Below are positions 52,380 to 60,679 of a stretch of 64,000 nucleotides of DNA, piece by piece; positions within the stretch are counted from its first letter, which is position 1; every line of letters begins with the position of its first letter. Position numbers and translations under genes: made by a program. Location: NCBI GenBank assembly GCA_047975215.1, contig JBKEDD010000112.1, forward strand, positions 5,963-69,962, given 5' to 3'. The stretch is from JAGRMG01 sp047975215 (GTDB taxonomy: Bacteria > Pseudomonadota > Alphaproteobacteria > Rhodobacterales > Rhodobacteraceae). The notes under the pieces were generated by a model, which saw nothing but the letters and a program-made list of their open reading frames with translations, made no database searches and had not been told where the DNA came from.

Positions 52380-53942
52380 ATGGCTGATCCTTCCGAATTC
52401 ACCCCTGTTTCCGACAACACCCTTCTGCCCTTCGGGGATTTCATGATCCCTCGCGGCGACGAAAACGCCTCTGCCGCGCTGGGTATCGAGACCATATTCG
52501 AGGACGGCTTCCTGTTCGGGTCGCAACGTTTCGACGCGATCCATGTCGCCACCAATGGCGGCATATCGCTGGGCCGCGCAACAGGTTGGCCGAATCCGCG
52601 ATACGAAAACAACGTCATCGCACCCTTCTACGCCGACCTGGACACGCGGGCGACCGAGTCGCGGGCCGAGGCGGGCGTCTACTTCGACCTCAACACCGAG
52701 CGGGATTCGGTTGTCGTGACCTGGAACCAGGTCGCCTATTACGGCGACTGGAACGGCGAACGCGCCGCGACCTTCCAGCTTGAGCTGATAGATCTCAGCG
52801 ACGGCGATTCGGAAATCGTGTTCCGCTATGCGCATATGGACGACCCGCAATTCGAGCCGGGTTTCGTTCTGGGCGCGGGCGCGGATACCGGCCCGGACGT
52901 GGTGTTGGAGAGCTTTTCCGGAGGCGACGTCGACATCGCGCCGTCGGCGCTGGTGACGACCGAGGGCAACAGCGGCGTCGCGGGTGTCTGGCAGTTGCCG
53001 GTGAGCGACGGCCTGATGGACCCCCTCACCCTGGACGGAAAGGAAGAAACCGGGACCGGGGGCAATGACTTGATGACCGGCACCTTTCTGGCCGACCGGC
53101 TGGACGGGGCGGCGGGCGACGACACGCTCGACGGGCTGGGCGGCAACGACAGCCTGACCGGCGGAACCGGCGACGACAGCCTGCTCGGCGAGTCGGGCAA
53201 CGACACCCTGAACGGCGGCGACGGCAATGACGAGTTGTTTACCGGGGCGGGCCGGGATTCCGCCTTTGGCGGCCTGGGCGACGACCTGATCGACGGGCGC
53301 GAGGGCGAAGCTGGTTATTATTTCGGCGGCGGCGATCTGCTGGAAGGGATGCAGGGCAACGACACCGTTCTTGGCGGATGGGGCAACGATACCATCGGCG
53401 GCCATGACGGTACCGACAGCCTTCATGGCGGCGACGGCTGGGACCTGATCGGCGGCGGTGAAGGCAACGATTCCCTGCATGGCGGCGACAACTGGGATAC
53501 GCTGTTTGGCGGCGCGGGCGACGATGTTCTGGCCGGCGGCTATGGCCGGGATCACCTCTATGGCGACGACGGCGACGATTTCCTGTTCGGCGGCGAAGGA
53601 AACGATACAGCGACCGGCGGCGCGGGCGCGGACCGCTTCTTCGTCTCCTACATCCGCTCGGACCGGCTGCACATCACCGATTTCAACGCGGACGAAGGCG
53701 ACATACTGATTTATGACGGCGACCATGCCGAACGCGGCGATTTCACGGTGCGGCGCACCATCCTGACCGACGCGGACGGCAACGACACGTTCGAGAGCTT
53801 CGAGATCGTCCACCATCCGCGCCCGGAAGATGCCCGCGTGATCTTTACCTTCGAGGACGCCGCCGGGATCGACGAAATCATGCTGCGGCTGCCGCGCACC
53901 GAGGGGCCGGGCGAGACACTGACCTTCGATCTGGCGATCTGA
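52380..53942 (+). CDS. RTX calcium-binding repeat protein with nidogen-like N-terminal domain
   Basis: A 520-residue acidic protein. Residues about 20-205 resemble a NIDO domain: FDAIHVATNGGISLG, NNVIAPFYADLD and SVVVTWNQVAYYGD. Residues about 220-425 hold a dozen or more RTX nonapeptides of the GGxGxDxLx type (LDGLGGNDSL, FGGAGDDVLAGGYGRDHL). The C-terminal 100 residues resemble the usual end of type I secreted proteins. There is no Sec signal, so export by a type I system is expected, but none is encoded here. GGAGG precedes the ATG by 5 nt. Confidence 0.88.
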   Translation: MADPSEFTPVSDNTLLPFGDFMIPRGDENASAALGIETIFEDGFLFGSQRFDAIHVATNGGISLGRATGWPNPRYENNVIAPFYADLDTRATESRAEAGVYFDLNTERDSVVVTWNQVAYYGDWNGERAATFQLELIDLSDGDSEIVFRYAHMDDPQFEPGFVLGAGADTGPDVVLESFSGGDVDIAPSALVTTEGNSGVAGVWQLPVSDGLMDPLTLDGKEETGTGGNDLMTGTFLADRLDGAAGDDTLDGLGGNDSLTGGTGDDSLLGESGNDTLNGGDGNDELFTGAGRDSAFGGLGDDLIDGREGEAGYYFGGGDLLEGMQGNDTVLGGWGNDTIGGHDGTDSLHGGDGWDLIGGGEGNDSLHGGDNWDTLFGGAGDDVLAGGYGRDHLYGDDGDDFLFGGEGNDTATGGAGADRFFVSYIRSDRLHITDFNADEGDILIYDGDHAERGDFTVRRTILTDADGNDTFESFEIVHHPRPEDARVIFTFEDAAGIDEIMLRLPRTEGPGETLTFDLAI

Positions 53943-54009
53943 CGCCAGGCGGAAGATTTTGCACCGGCGCGCCAAGGATTGACCACGCGGCCGCGTCATA
54001 TTCATTGTG

Positions 54010-54552
54010 ATGCGTATGACCGCGACCGATGAAGACCTGGCCAGGGCCGCCGCCAAGGGCGATGCGGCGGCGTTTTCGGCACTGCTTGAGCGGCGCTATG
54101 ACGGGCTGTTCGCGCTGGCGTTCCGGCTGACGGGCGCGCGGGCCGAAGCCGAGGATCTGACCCAGGATATTTGCGCCACCCTGCCCGCCAGGATCGCGCA
54201 GTATCGCGGCGAGGCGAGGTTCACGACATGGCTTTACCGCGTCGCGGTCAATGCCGCCCATGACCGGCGGCGGCGGCAGGCGGTACATGCCCGCGCCGCC
54301 GATGGCTGGGGCAACTGGGAGATCGCACGCCGCGCCGCCGATTCCGAAACCGCCGGACGGATCGGTTGGCTGATGGCGGCGATGGCCGCATTGCCCGACG
54401 ATCTGCGCGACACGCTGGCGCTGGTGCTCGACGACATGACCCACCGCGAGGCGGGCGAGGTGCTGGGCGTGTCCGAGGGTACCGTAAGCTGGCGCATCAG
54501 CGAGGCGCGCAAGCGACTGCGCGCCATCCGCGAGACGGAGGAACAGGCATGA
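54010..54552 (+). CDS. ECF-type RNA polymerase sigma factor
   Basis: A 180-residue group 4 sigma factor. Region 2 is at about 12-75 (LLERRYDGLFALAFRLTGAR, AEDLTQDICATLP) and region 4 at about 125-175 (LPDDLRDTLALVLDDMTHRE, LGVSEGTVSWRISEARKRL). It overlaps the next gene by ATGA, where an anti-sigma or partner protein normally sits. No Shine-Dalgarno is obvious and alternative starts exist at 54007 (GTG) and 54016 (ATG). Confidence 0.9.
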   Translation: MRMTATDEDLARAAAKGDAAAFSALLERRYDGLFALAFRLTGARAEAEDLTQDICATLPARIAQYRGEARFTTWLYRVAVNAAHDRRRRQAVHARAADGWGNWEIARRAADSETAGRIGWLMAAMAALPDDLRDTLALVLDDMTHREAGEVLGVSEGTVSWRISEARKRLRAIRETEEQA

Positions 54553-56495
54553 CCGACGATCTGGACGACCTGAAGGCGGCAATGCGTGCCGCCACCCCTG
54601 CCCCCGATCCGCGGATCAAGGCGGACCATCTGGCACTTGCGCAGAAGAATTTTGCCGATGTCCAAGGATCGGGCGGCGGCGCGCGTCCCATATCCGATCG
54701 CCCGAAAACGGGCATCTGGACAGGAGTACGTGACATGCTGAAATCCCTATCTCCCCGTGGCGCCCTGATCGCCTCAACCGCGCTGATCGCCGTCGGTGTC
54801 GTTACCCTGACACCGGTGCGCGACATGATGCTGCCACCGGAAGGGCCGGCGCTGCCGGCAATCCGTGCGAACGACCCCGGAAGCCAGGCCGATGCGATCG
54901 AGCCCGAGCCGCTGCCGGTGCAGGCGCGCACCAAGAACGACGGACGGCAGGAGCGCGCATTTGCCTCGGCGCCGCCCCCCCCCATGGCCGAACTCGCCAG
55001 CCCGGCCCCCGCCGATCCGGTCGCGGGATACGGTATGGTCCGGCCTGATCGGGCCCCGCAACCGGCGCAAGCCGATACCGAGACCTTCGCCAATGCCACG
55101 GCCAGCCCGGTCCACGTCACGGCCGAAACCCCGGTTTCGACCTTTTCCATCGACGTCGATACAGCCTCGTACGCGGTGGTGCGCAATTCGCTGATGAACG
55201 GGCATCTGCCCGACCCGGACGCGGTGCGCATCGAGGAGATGGTGAACTATTTCCCCTACGATTACCCCGCGCCGGAAGACGATGCGGCGTTTCGGCCCTC
55301 GGTCGGCGTGGCGGCCACGCCCTGGAACCCCGATACGCGGCTGGTGCATATCGCCATACAGGGTGCAATGCCCGCCCTTGCTGACCGCCCGCCCCTGAAC
55401 CTGGTGTTCCTGATCGACACCTCGGGGTCGATGGACGCGGCCAACAAGCTGCCGCTTCTCAAACAGTCCTTCGCGCTGATGCTGGGCCGGCTGCGCGCGC
55501 AGGATCAGGTGGCGATCGTGACCTATGCGGGCAGCGCCGGGCTGGTCCTCGAACCGACGCCCGCCGATGACCGCGCCGCGATCATGGCGGCGCTGAACCG
55601 GCTGGACGCGGGCGGTTCGACCGCCGGGGCCGAGGGGCTGGAACTGGCCTATGCCACGGCCGGCAGCATGGCCGGCGAAGGCGAGATCGGCCGCGTGATC
55701 CTTGCCACCGACGGCGATTTCAATGTCGGCCTGTCCGATCCCGAAGAACTGAAGAAGTACATTGCCGCCCAGCGCGAGAATGGCACCTATCTCGGGGTGC
55801 TGGGGTTCGGGCGCGGCAATCTGGACGACGCGACGATGCAGGCGCTGGCCCAGAACGGCAATGGCCAGGCGGCCTATATCGACACGCTGGCCGAGGCGCA
55901 GAAGGTTCTGGTTGACCAGTTGACCGGCGCCCTGTTCCCGATCGCGGACGACGTCAAGATCCAGGTCGAATTCAACCCCGCGCAGGTCGCGGAATACCGC
56001 CTGATCGGATACGAGACCCGGGCACTGCGGCGCGAGGATTTCAACAACGACCGGGTGGATGCAGGCGATATCGGTGCGGGCCATTCGGTGACGGCCTTGT
56101 ACGAGGTCACGCCGGTCGGCTCACCTGGACGGCTGAACGATCCGCTGCGCTATGACACCGCACCGGCGGCTTCGGCTTCGGCTTCGGCTTCGGCTTCGGC
56201 TTCGGCTTCGGGTGAACTGGGCTTTCTGAAGCTGCGCTACAAGCGGCCCGGAGAGGATACCAGCAATCTGATCGAAATGCCGATCGCGAGCGATCTCCCG
56301 GCGCTGCCCGATACCGGTTTCGCGGCCGCGATCGCCGGGTTTGGCCAGCTTCTGCGCAATGGCGCCTATCTGGGCGGCTGGGGCTACGATGAGGTCATCT
56401 CGCTGGCCGTTGCCAACAAGGGCGATGATCCGTTCGGCTACCGCGCCGGTGCCGTGCAACTGATGCGCCTGGCACAAAGCCTGAGTGCGCGTTAG
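54549..56495 (+). CDS. VWA domain membrane protein (YfbK-like), coupled to the sigma factor
   Basis: A 648-residue protein. Residues 1-65 are cytosolic, charged and short, as in an anti-sigma tail. One membrane segment lies at about 70-88 (ALIASTALIAVGVVTLTPV). A proline-rich linker follows, then a VWF_A-type N-domain (TFSIDVDTASYAVVRNSLMN) and a VWA domain with the MIDAS motif DTSGSMD near 296-302. The C-terminal part is YfbK-like. An (Ala-Ser)7 run lies near residue 541-554. It overlaps the sigma gene by ATGA, so it may regulate that sigma factor. Confidence 0.86.
   Translation: MTDDLDDLKAAMRAATPAPDPRIKADHLALAQKNFADVQGSGGGARPISDRPKTGIWTGVRDMLKSLSPRGALIASTALIAVGVVTLTPVRDMMLPPEGPALPAIRANDPGSQADAIEPEPLPVQARTKNDGRQERAFASAPPPPMAELASPAPADPVAGYGMVRPDRAPQPAQADTETFANATASPVHVTAETPVSTFSIDVDTASYAVVRNSLMNGHLPDPDAVRIEEMVNYFPYDYPAPEDDAAFRPSVGVAATPWNPDTRLVHIAIQGAMPALADRPPLNLVFLIDTSGSMDAANKLPLLKQSFALMLGRLRAQDQVAIVTYAGSAGLVLEPTPADDRAAIMAALNRLDAGGSTAGAEGLELAYATAGSMAGEGEIGRVILATDGDFNVGLSDPEELKKYIAAQRENGTYLGVLGFGRGNLDDATMQALAQNGNGQAAYIDTLAEAQKVLVDQLTGALFPIADDVKIQVEFNPAQVAEYRLIGYETRALRREDFNNDRVDAGDIGAGHSVTALYEVTPVGSPGRLNDPLRYDTAPAASASASASASASASGELGFLKLRYKRPGEDTSNLIEMPIASDLPALPDTGFAAAIAGFGQLLRNGAYLGGWGYDEVISLAVANKGDDPFGYRAGAVQLMRLAQSLSAR
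56169..56210 (+). repeat. Hexanucleotide microsatellite, seven copies of GCTTCG
   Basis: Seven perfect tandem copies of GCTTCG lie inside the VWA gene and encode an (Ala-Ser)7 spacer. Because the unit is 6 nt, copy-number change would lengthen or shorten the spacer without breaking the frame. Confidence 0.95.
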
Positions 56496-56571
56496 CGCAG
56501 GGCCGCCAACGGGCATGTCCGCCAGCCATGCGCGGCGGCATGTCCGTTCGTTTCGCCCATGCGGCTTGCGG

Positions 56572-57405
56572 TCAGGCGACCGGCACCGCATCGGTATTGG
56601 CATAGGTGCGGCGGCGCTTCTTCTCGATCAGTTCCGCGATCCGCATCATCGCGATGCCGCGCAGGATCATGCTGGCAGGCACGAAGGCCCACGCGCAGAT
56701 TGTCCAGATCATCGTTCGCGGTTCGGTCAGCGGCAATTGCCAGATCAGTTCCGAGCCGGCCTTGATCACGGCCGGGATGAGAAACGGAAGCAATACGCCC
56801 GTGATGACGTTAAGCCGCCCGTCCCGTTTCAACCGGCCGACCACATCGCCGCCGGTGGTAGGATCGAACAGCGGCAGGTTCACCCACACGTTGAAGGCGC
56901 CGTTGCCGGTCGGCCAGCCCCGCACCCGCACCGTGAACAGAAACGCCACCACGGTAATCAGCGCAATGATATAGGAAATGCTGGCCGCGACCCGCACCGA
57001 CTGAACCGACAACGCCGAAGCCCCTTCGGGCAACATCAGCACCACAAGGCGCACCGGCGAATAGGGAAAGTCAGCCCAGTTTCCGATCAGCACGCCGAAA
57101 CCGGCGAATATCGCCGTCAGGTTGGTCGGCTCAAAGCGGTGTTTGGTGATCAGCGACAGACACAGAACCATGACGAACAGCGCCGTGAACCGCATCCGGT
57201 TCAGCGGCGGCGCATCGCGGAATCCGACATAGCTGGGAAAATTGGAATTGTACTCGGCGAAGGTCAGCATCGCGGCGATGATCGCCACAAGAAGCACGAT
57301 TTCCGGCGCGTCGGAGGTATTGCCGGGCAACAGGATCGAGGGGGTCGCGACCAGCAGAGCCACCAATAATGCGCGCATGACCGCGCCTGATATGCGTGCA
57401 AACAC
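56572..57405 (-). CDS. Integral membrane protein of unknown function
   Basis: A 277-residue protein with about six hydrophobic segments (for example ALLVALLVATPSILLPG, ISYIIALITVVAFLFTV, TMIWTICAWAFVPASMILRG). The loop GAFNVWVNLPLFDPTTGGDV and the basic C-terminus EKKRRRTYANTDA are notable. I do not recognise the family beyond a likely Rhodobacterales distribution. A GTG start at 57405 with AAGGGA upstream is preferred over an ATG nine codons later. It lies downstream of leuD on the same strand, after a 329-bp gap. Confidence 0.72.
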   Translation of the reverse strand: MFARISGAVMRALLVALLVATPSILLPGNTSDAPEIVLLVAIIAAMLTFAEYNSNFPSYVGFRDAPPLNRMRFTALFVMVLCLSLITKHRFEPTNLTAIFAGFGVLIGNWADFPYSPVRLVVLMLPEGASALSVQSVRVAASISYIIALITVVAFLFTVRVRGWPTGNGAFNVWVNLPLFDPTTGGDVVGRLKRDGRLNVITGVLLPFLIPAVIKAGSELIWQLPLTEPRTMIWTICAWAFVPASMILRGIAMMRIAELIEKKRRRTYANTDAVPVA

Positions 57406-57734
57406 TGTCCGATCCCTTCAAACTGGACAGGCCGATGCGTCGCCGGGCCCTTGTTCCAACTTGATGCCGCCCATAGGGGCGGCCTGCCTCATTTTGGCCC
57501 CATTTGTGCCGCCATTCGGCCATTTCCTCAAGCTGTTCGACCACGAGAGCGCCGATTTGAGGCAAAACAATGGAAAAACTGGTGCGACTTTGCATCAATG
57601 CGGGTGTCGCGTTGCGATTCTGCAGGGGCCAGCCACCAGATGTTGTGAAACAGGGCAGACGAACACGACAATCGCAGGACGGGCCGCCGCCGGGGCGCGG
57701 CCCGTTTATTCATTTAGCATGGTTTGCGCGTTAG
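57406..57734. other. Intergenic region with a plus-strand terminator, candidate small RNA
   Basis: A 329-bp gap between two minus-strand genes. A hairpin at 57679-57705 (9-bp perfect stem) is followed by a T-rich tail only on the plus strand, indicating a plus-strand transcript that ends here. A 55-codon plus-strand frame (ATG at 57570, starting MEKLVRLCIN) runs through the hairpin and is unlikely to be the product. A small RNA or an antisense transcript to the leuD 3' region is the simplest explanation. Confidence 0.4.
57679..57715 (+). terminator. Plus-strand intrinsic terminator-like hairpin
   Basis: ACGGGCCGC and GCGGCCCGT form a perfect 9-bp stem around a 9-nt loop, followed by TTATTCATTT. 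On the minus strand the downstream side is not U-rich, so orientation favours a plus-strand transcript. Confidence 0.55.
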
Positions 57735-58340
57735 TCAGACCCAGGGGCGTTCGGCCGCCGCCCGCGCCTCGAAGCTTTCGATGGCGGCCGCCTTTTCCAG
57801 CGTCAGGCCGATATCGTCCAGCCCGTTGAGCAGGCAGTGCTTCTTGAAGGCATCGACCTCGAAGGCGATACTGCCGCCGTCGGGGCCGGTGATAGTCTGG
57901 TTTTCCAGATCGACGGTCAGCACCGCATTGGCGCCGCGCTCGGCGTCGTCCATCAGCTTGTCCACGTCCTCCTGCGGCAACACGATGGGCAGGATGCCGT
58001 TCTTGAAGCAGTTGTTGAAGAAGATGTCGGCAAAGCTGGTGGAGATCACGCAGCGGATGCCGAAATCGAGAAGCGCCCAGGGCGCATGTTCGCGCGACGA
58101 GCCGCAGCCGAAATTGTCGCCGGCAACCAGGATCTGCGCGTCCCGGTATTGCGGCTTGTTAAGCACGAAATCGGGGCGTTCGTTGCCGCTGTCGTCATAG
58201 CGCATCTCGTCAAACAGGTTCCTGCCAAGTCCCGACCGCTTGATCGTCTTCAGGAACTGCTTGGGGATGATCATGTCGGTGTCGACATTGATCATCGGCA
58301 TCGGGGCAGCGACGCCGGTGAGTTTTTCGAATTTGTCCAT
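57735..58340 (-). CDS. leuD: 3-isopropylmalate dehydratase small subunit
   Basis: A 201-residue small subunit of isopropylmalate isomerase (leucine biosynthesis). Conserved segments include NVDTDMIIPKQFLKTIKRSG, DNFGCGSSREHAPWAL and the C-terminal LTLEKAAAIESFE. It pairs with LeuC, encoded two genes upstream on the same strand. Unusually, an HdeD-family membrane gene separates leuC and leuD. GGAGA precedes the ATG. Confidence 0.97.
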   Translation of the reverse strand: MDKFEKLTGVAAPMPMINVDTDMIIPKQFLKTIKRSGLGRNLFDEMRYDDSGNERPDFVLNKPQYRDAQILVAGDNFGCGSSREHAPWALLDFGIRCVISTSFADIFFNNCFKNGILPIVLPQEDVDKLMDDAERGANAVLTVDLENQTITGPDGGSIAFEVDAFKKHCLLNGLDDIGLTLEKAAAIESFEARAAAERPWV

Positions 58341-58416
58341 TGATTGTCTCCGGCGAGGCGGGATGCGCGATCCGGCCCCGCAATTTCAGTCTTGCCCGTG
58401 ATTTCAGGCTCGTTTG

Positions 58417-58941
58417 TCAGGCGTGGGTCTTGCCGCCGCCCTTGATGTGCATCGAAAGGAAGATCAGGCCAAAGCCATTGACCAGCATCTCGACCCCCAG
58501 GAGGATGCCCAGTATCGCAACGGACGCGCCCGGCGTGCTCCAGACATAGATCGCCAGGCCCAGCGACACGATGCCGGAAAACAGCATCGGCCAGAAGAAC
58601 TGGGTGCCGCGCATCTGGAACGCCAGGATGATGCGCGCAATGCCCCCGGCGGCCAGCAGGATCAGTACGACAGTGGCCAGCGTCACGATGCCCGCCAGCG
58701 GGTGCGCCAGAAACGACCAGCCCAGGAAGGCCATAATGAGGCCCATGATCCAGCCGAGGATCTTGGTGCCCGTGCCTTCAGTGCTGAAGGCTGCGATGAA
58801 TTGCAGTACACCGCTGACGATCAGCAATATGCCGGTCAGCGTGGTGATCGCCATCGAGGCCACGACCGGGGCGCCCAGAACGATCACGCCGAAGACCACC
58901 GACAAAAGCCCCAGCAGGAGCCACTTGACCCATTCGCTCAT
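58417..58941 (-). CDS. HdeD family membrane protein (DUF308)
   Basis: A 174-residue protein with six membrane segments in three repeated hairpins, typical of HdeD/DUF308 (LLGLLSVVFGVIVLGAPVVA, ILLIVSGVLQFIAAF, GWIMGLIMAFLGWSFLAHPL). E. coli HdeD is linked to acid resistance at high density, but the mechanism is unknown. The gene lies between leuC and leuD on the same strand, 40 nt after leuC, with its own AAGGA Shine-Dalgarno. It could be a later insertion into the leu operon. Confidence 0.88.
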   Translation of the reverse strand: MSEWVKWLLLGLLSVVFGVIVLGAPVVASMAITTLTGILLIVSGVLQFIAAFSTEGTGTKILGWIMGLIMAFLGWSFLAHPLAGIVTLATVVLILLAAGGIARIILAFQMRGTQFFWPMLFSGIVSLGLAIYVWSTPGASVAILGILLGVEMLVNGFGLIFLSMHIKGGGKTHA

Positions 58942-58981
58942 TTTGTCCGTCCTTATACACGATTTCGTTGTAATGCCGATC

Positions 58982-60385
58982 CTACATCAACTCGCGCACG
59001 TCTGTCAGCTTTCCCGTGATGGCCGCAGCGGCCGCCATTGCCGGGCTCATCAGATGGGTGCGCCCGCCACGGCCCTGCCGGCCTTCGAAATTGCGGTTGC
59101 TGGTGGATGCGCAGCGTTCACCGGGCGCCAGTTGGTCGGGGTTCATCGCCAGGCACATGGAACAGCCCGCGAGCCGCCATTCAAAACCGGCATCGGTAAA
59201 GATCTCCGCCAGTCCTTCGGCCTCGGCCTGTTCGCGCACCAGGCCCGAACCGGGCACGATCATGGCGCGCATCCCCTGGGCGATCTTCTTGCCCTTCACC
59301 ACCTCGGCCACGGCGCGCAGATCCTCGATGCGCCCGTTGGTGCATGATCCGATGAACACGGTGTCGACCCTGATGTCGGTCAGCGGCGTGCCCGGTTCCA
59401 GCCCCATGTATTCAAGCGAGCGTTTCGCCGCCTCGACCTTGCCGCCCTGGAAATCGGACAGGCTGGGTACATGCGCCGAAATCGGCAGCACGTCCTCGGG
59501 CGATGTGCCCCAGGTCACGACGGGTTCGATATCTTCGGCGGCGATCGTTACCACCTTGTCGAACTGCGCGCCCTCGTCTGTGAAAAGCGTCTTCCACCAG
59601 GCCAGCGCGGCCTCCCATTGCGCGCCCTTGGGGGCATGCGGGCGGCCCTTGACGTAGTCGAAGGTCTTGTCGTCGGGCGCGATCAGCCCGGCACGCGCGC
59701 CGCCCTCGATGGCCATGTTGCAGACCGTCATGCGCCCTTCCATCGACAAATCGCGGATCGCCTGCCCGCAATACTCGATGACATGGCCTGTGCCGCCGGC
59801 GGTGCCGGTGCGCCCGATCACCGCCAGCGTGATGTCCTTGGCGGTGACACCGGGTTTCAGCCGTCCGGTGATCTCCACCTTCATGTTCTTCGCCTTGCGC
59901 TGGATCAGCGTCTGGGTGGCCAGCACATGTTCGACCTCCGAGGTGCCGATGCCATGGGCCAGCGCGCCGAATGCGCCATGGGTGGCGGTATGGCTGTCGC
60001 CGCAAACCACGGTCATGCCCGGCAGGGTCCAGCCCTGTTCGGGGCCGACGATATGCACGATACCCTGGCGGATGTCGTTGACCGGATAGTAGTGAATGCC
60101 GAAATCCGCGGCGTTCCTGTCCAGCGCCTCGACCTGGATTCGGCTTTCCTCGTTCTCGATCCCCTTCTCGCGGTCGAGCGTGGTCGGCACGTTGTGGTCG
60201 GGCACGGCAATCGTCTTGTCGGGCGCATGCACCTTGCGGCCGGCCATGCGCAACCCTTCGAAGGCCTGCGGGCTGGTCACTTCGTGGACAAGGTGGCGGT
60301 CGATGTAAAGAAGGCAGGTCCCGTCCTCGGACTGGTGCGCGAGGTGGGCATCCCAGATCTTGTCATAAAGCGTCTTGGGGGGCAT
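58982..60385 (-). CDS. leuC: 3-isopropylmalate dehydratase large subunit
   Basis: A 467-residue aconitase-superfamily large subunit. The 4Fe-4S cysteines are visible in IGSCTNGRIEDLR and GCSMCLAMNPDQL. Other signatures are CGDSHTATHGAFGALAHGIG and SNRNFEGRQGRGGRTHLMSP. It isomerises 2-isopropylmalate to 3-isopropylmalate with LeuD. The start MPPKTLYDKI has GGGAGAGG upstream; an earlier in-frame start lacks support. Confidence 0.97.
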   Translation of the reverse strand: MPPKTLYDKIWDAHLAHQSEDGTCLLYIDRHLVHEVTSPQAFEGLRMAGRKVHAPDKTIAVPDHNVPTTLDREKGIENEESRIQVEALDRNAADFGIHYYPVNDIRQGIVHIVGPEQGWTLPGMTVVCGDSHTATHGAFGALAHGIGTSEVEHVLATQTLIQRKAKNMKVEITGRLKPGVTAKDITLAVIGRTGTAGGTGHVIEYCGQAIRDLSMEGRMTVCNMAIEGGARAGLIAPDDKTFDYVKGRPHAPKGAQWEAALAWWKTLFTDEGAQFDKVVTIAAEDIEPVVTWGTSPEDVLPISAHVPSLSDFQGGKVEAAKRSLEYMGLEPGTPLTDIRVDTVFIGSCTNGRIEDLRAVAEVVKGKKIAQGMRAMIVPGSGLVREQAEAEGLAEIFTDAGFEWRLAGCSMCLAMNPDQLAPGERCASTSNRNFEGRQGRGGRTHLMSPAMAAAAAITGKLTDVRELM

Positions 60386-60679
60386 GAGTCCTCTCCCGTT
60401 TGGTGATTTGAATGCGGACACGGGGCGGCCGCGACGGCGGCTCGCGGGCGATCTCAGGGCCGCGCCAAAGCGGTGCGGGCGGCGCCGAAAAAGCGTTCGC
60501 GCAGGCGGGCGCGGTCAGCGACGTCGATGCTCGGGGCCGGAACGGTTATCATGGCCGACCAGATACAGGGGCCGGCGGGCGCGATCAAGCACGGAAACCG
60601 CATCGGAGGGCGCCCCGGACGGAGGCGCGGCTTGCCATTGGGCGCAATTCCGGTCCACCCTGTCGGCCGGAGTGCGTGA

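Noticed and set aside
52380..53942. Repeat array considered as CRISPR or DNA repeat
   Set aside because: The periodicity is 27 nt and coding: imperfect RTX nonapeptides in frame, with no spacer-repeat structure.
57570..57740. Short plus-strand coding frame starting MEKLVRLCIN
   Set aside because: It runs through the terminator-like hairpin, has no good ribosome-binding site and no recognisable domain; a noncoding transcript fits better.
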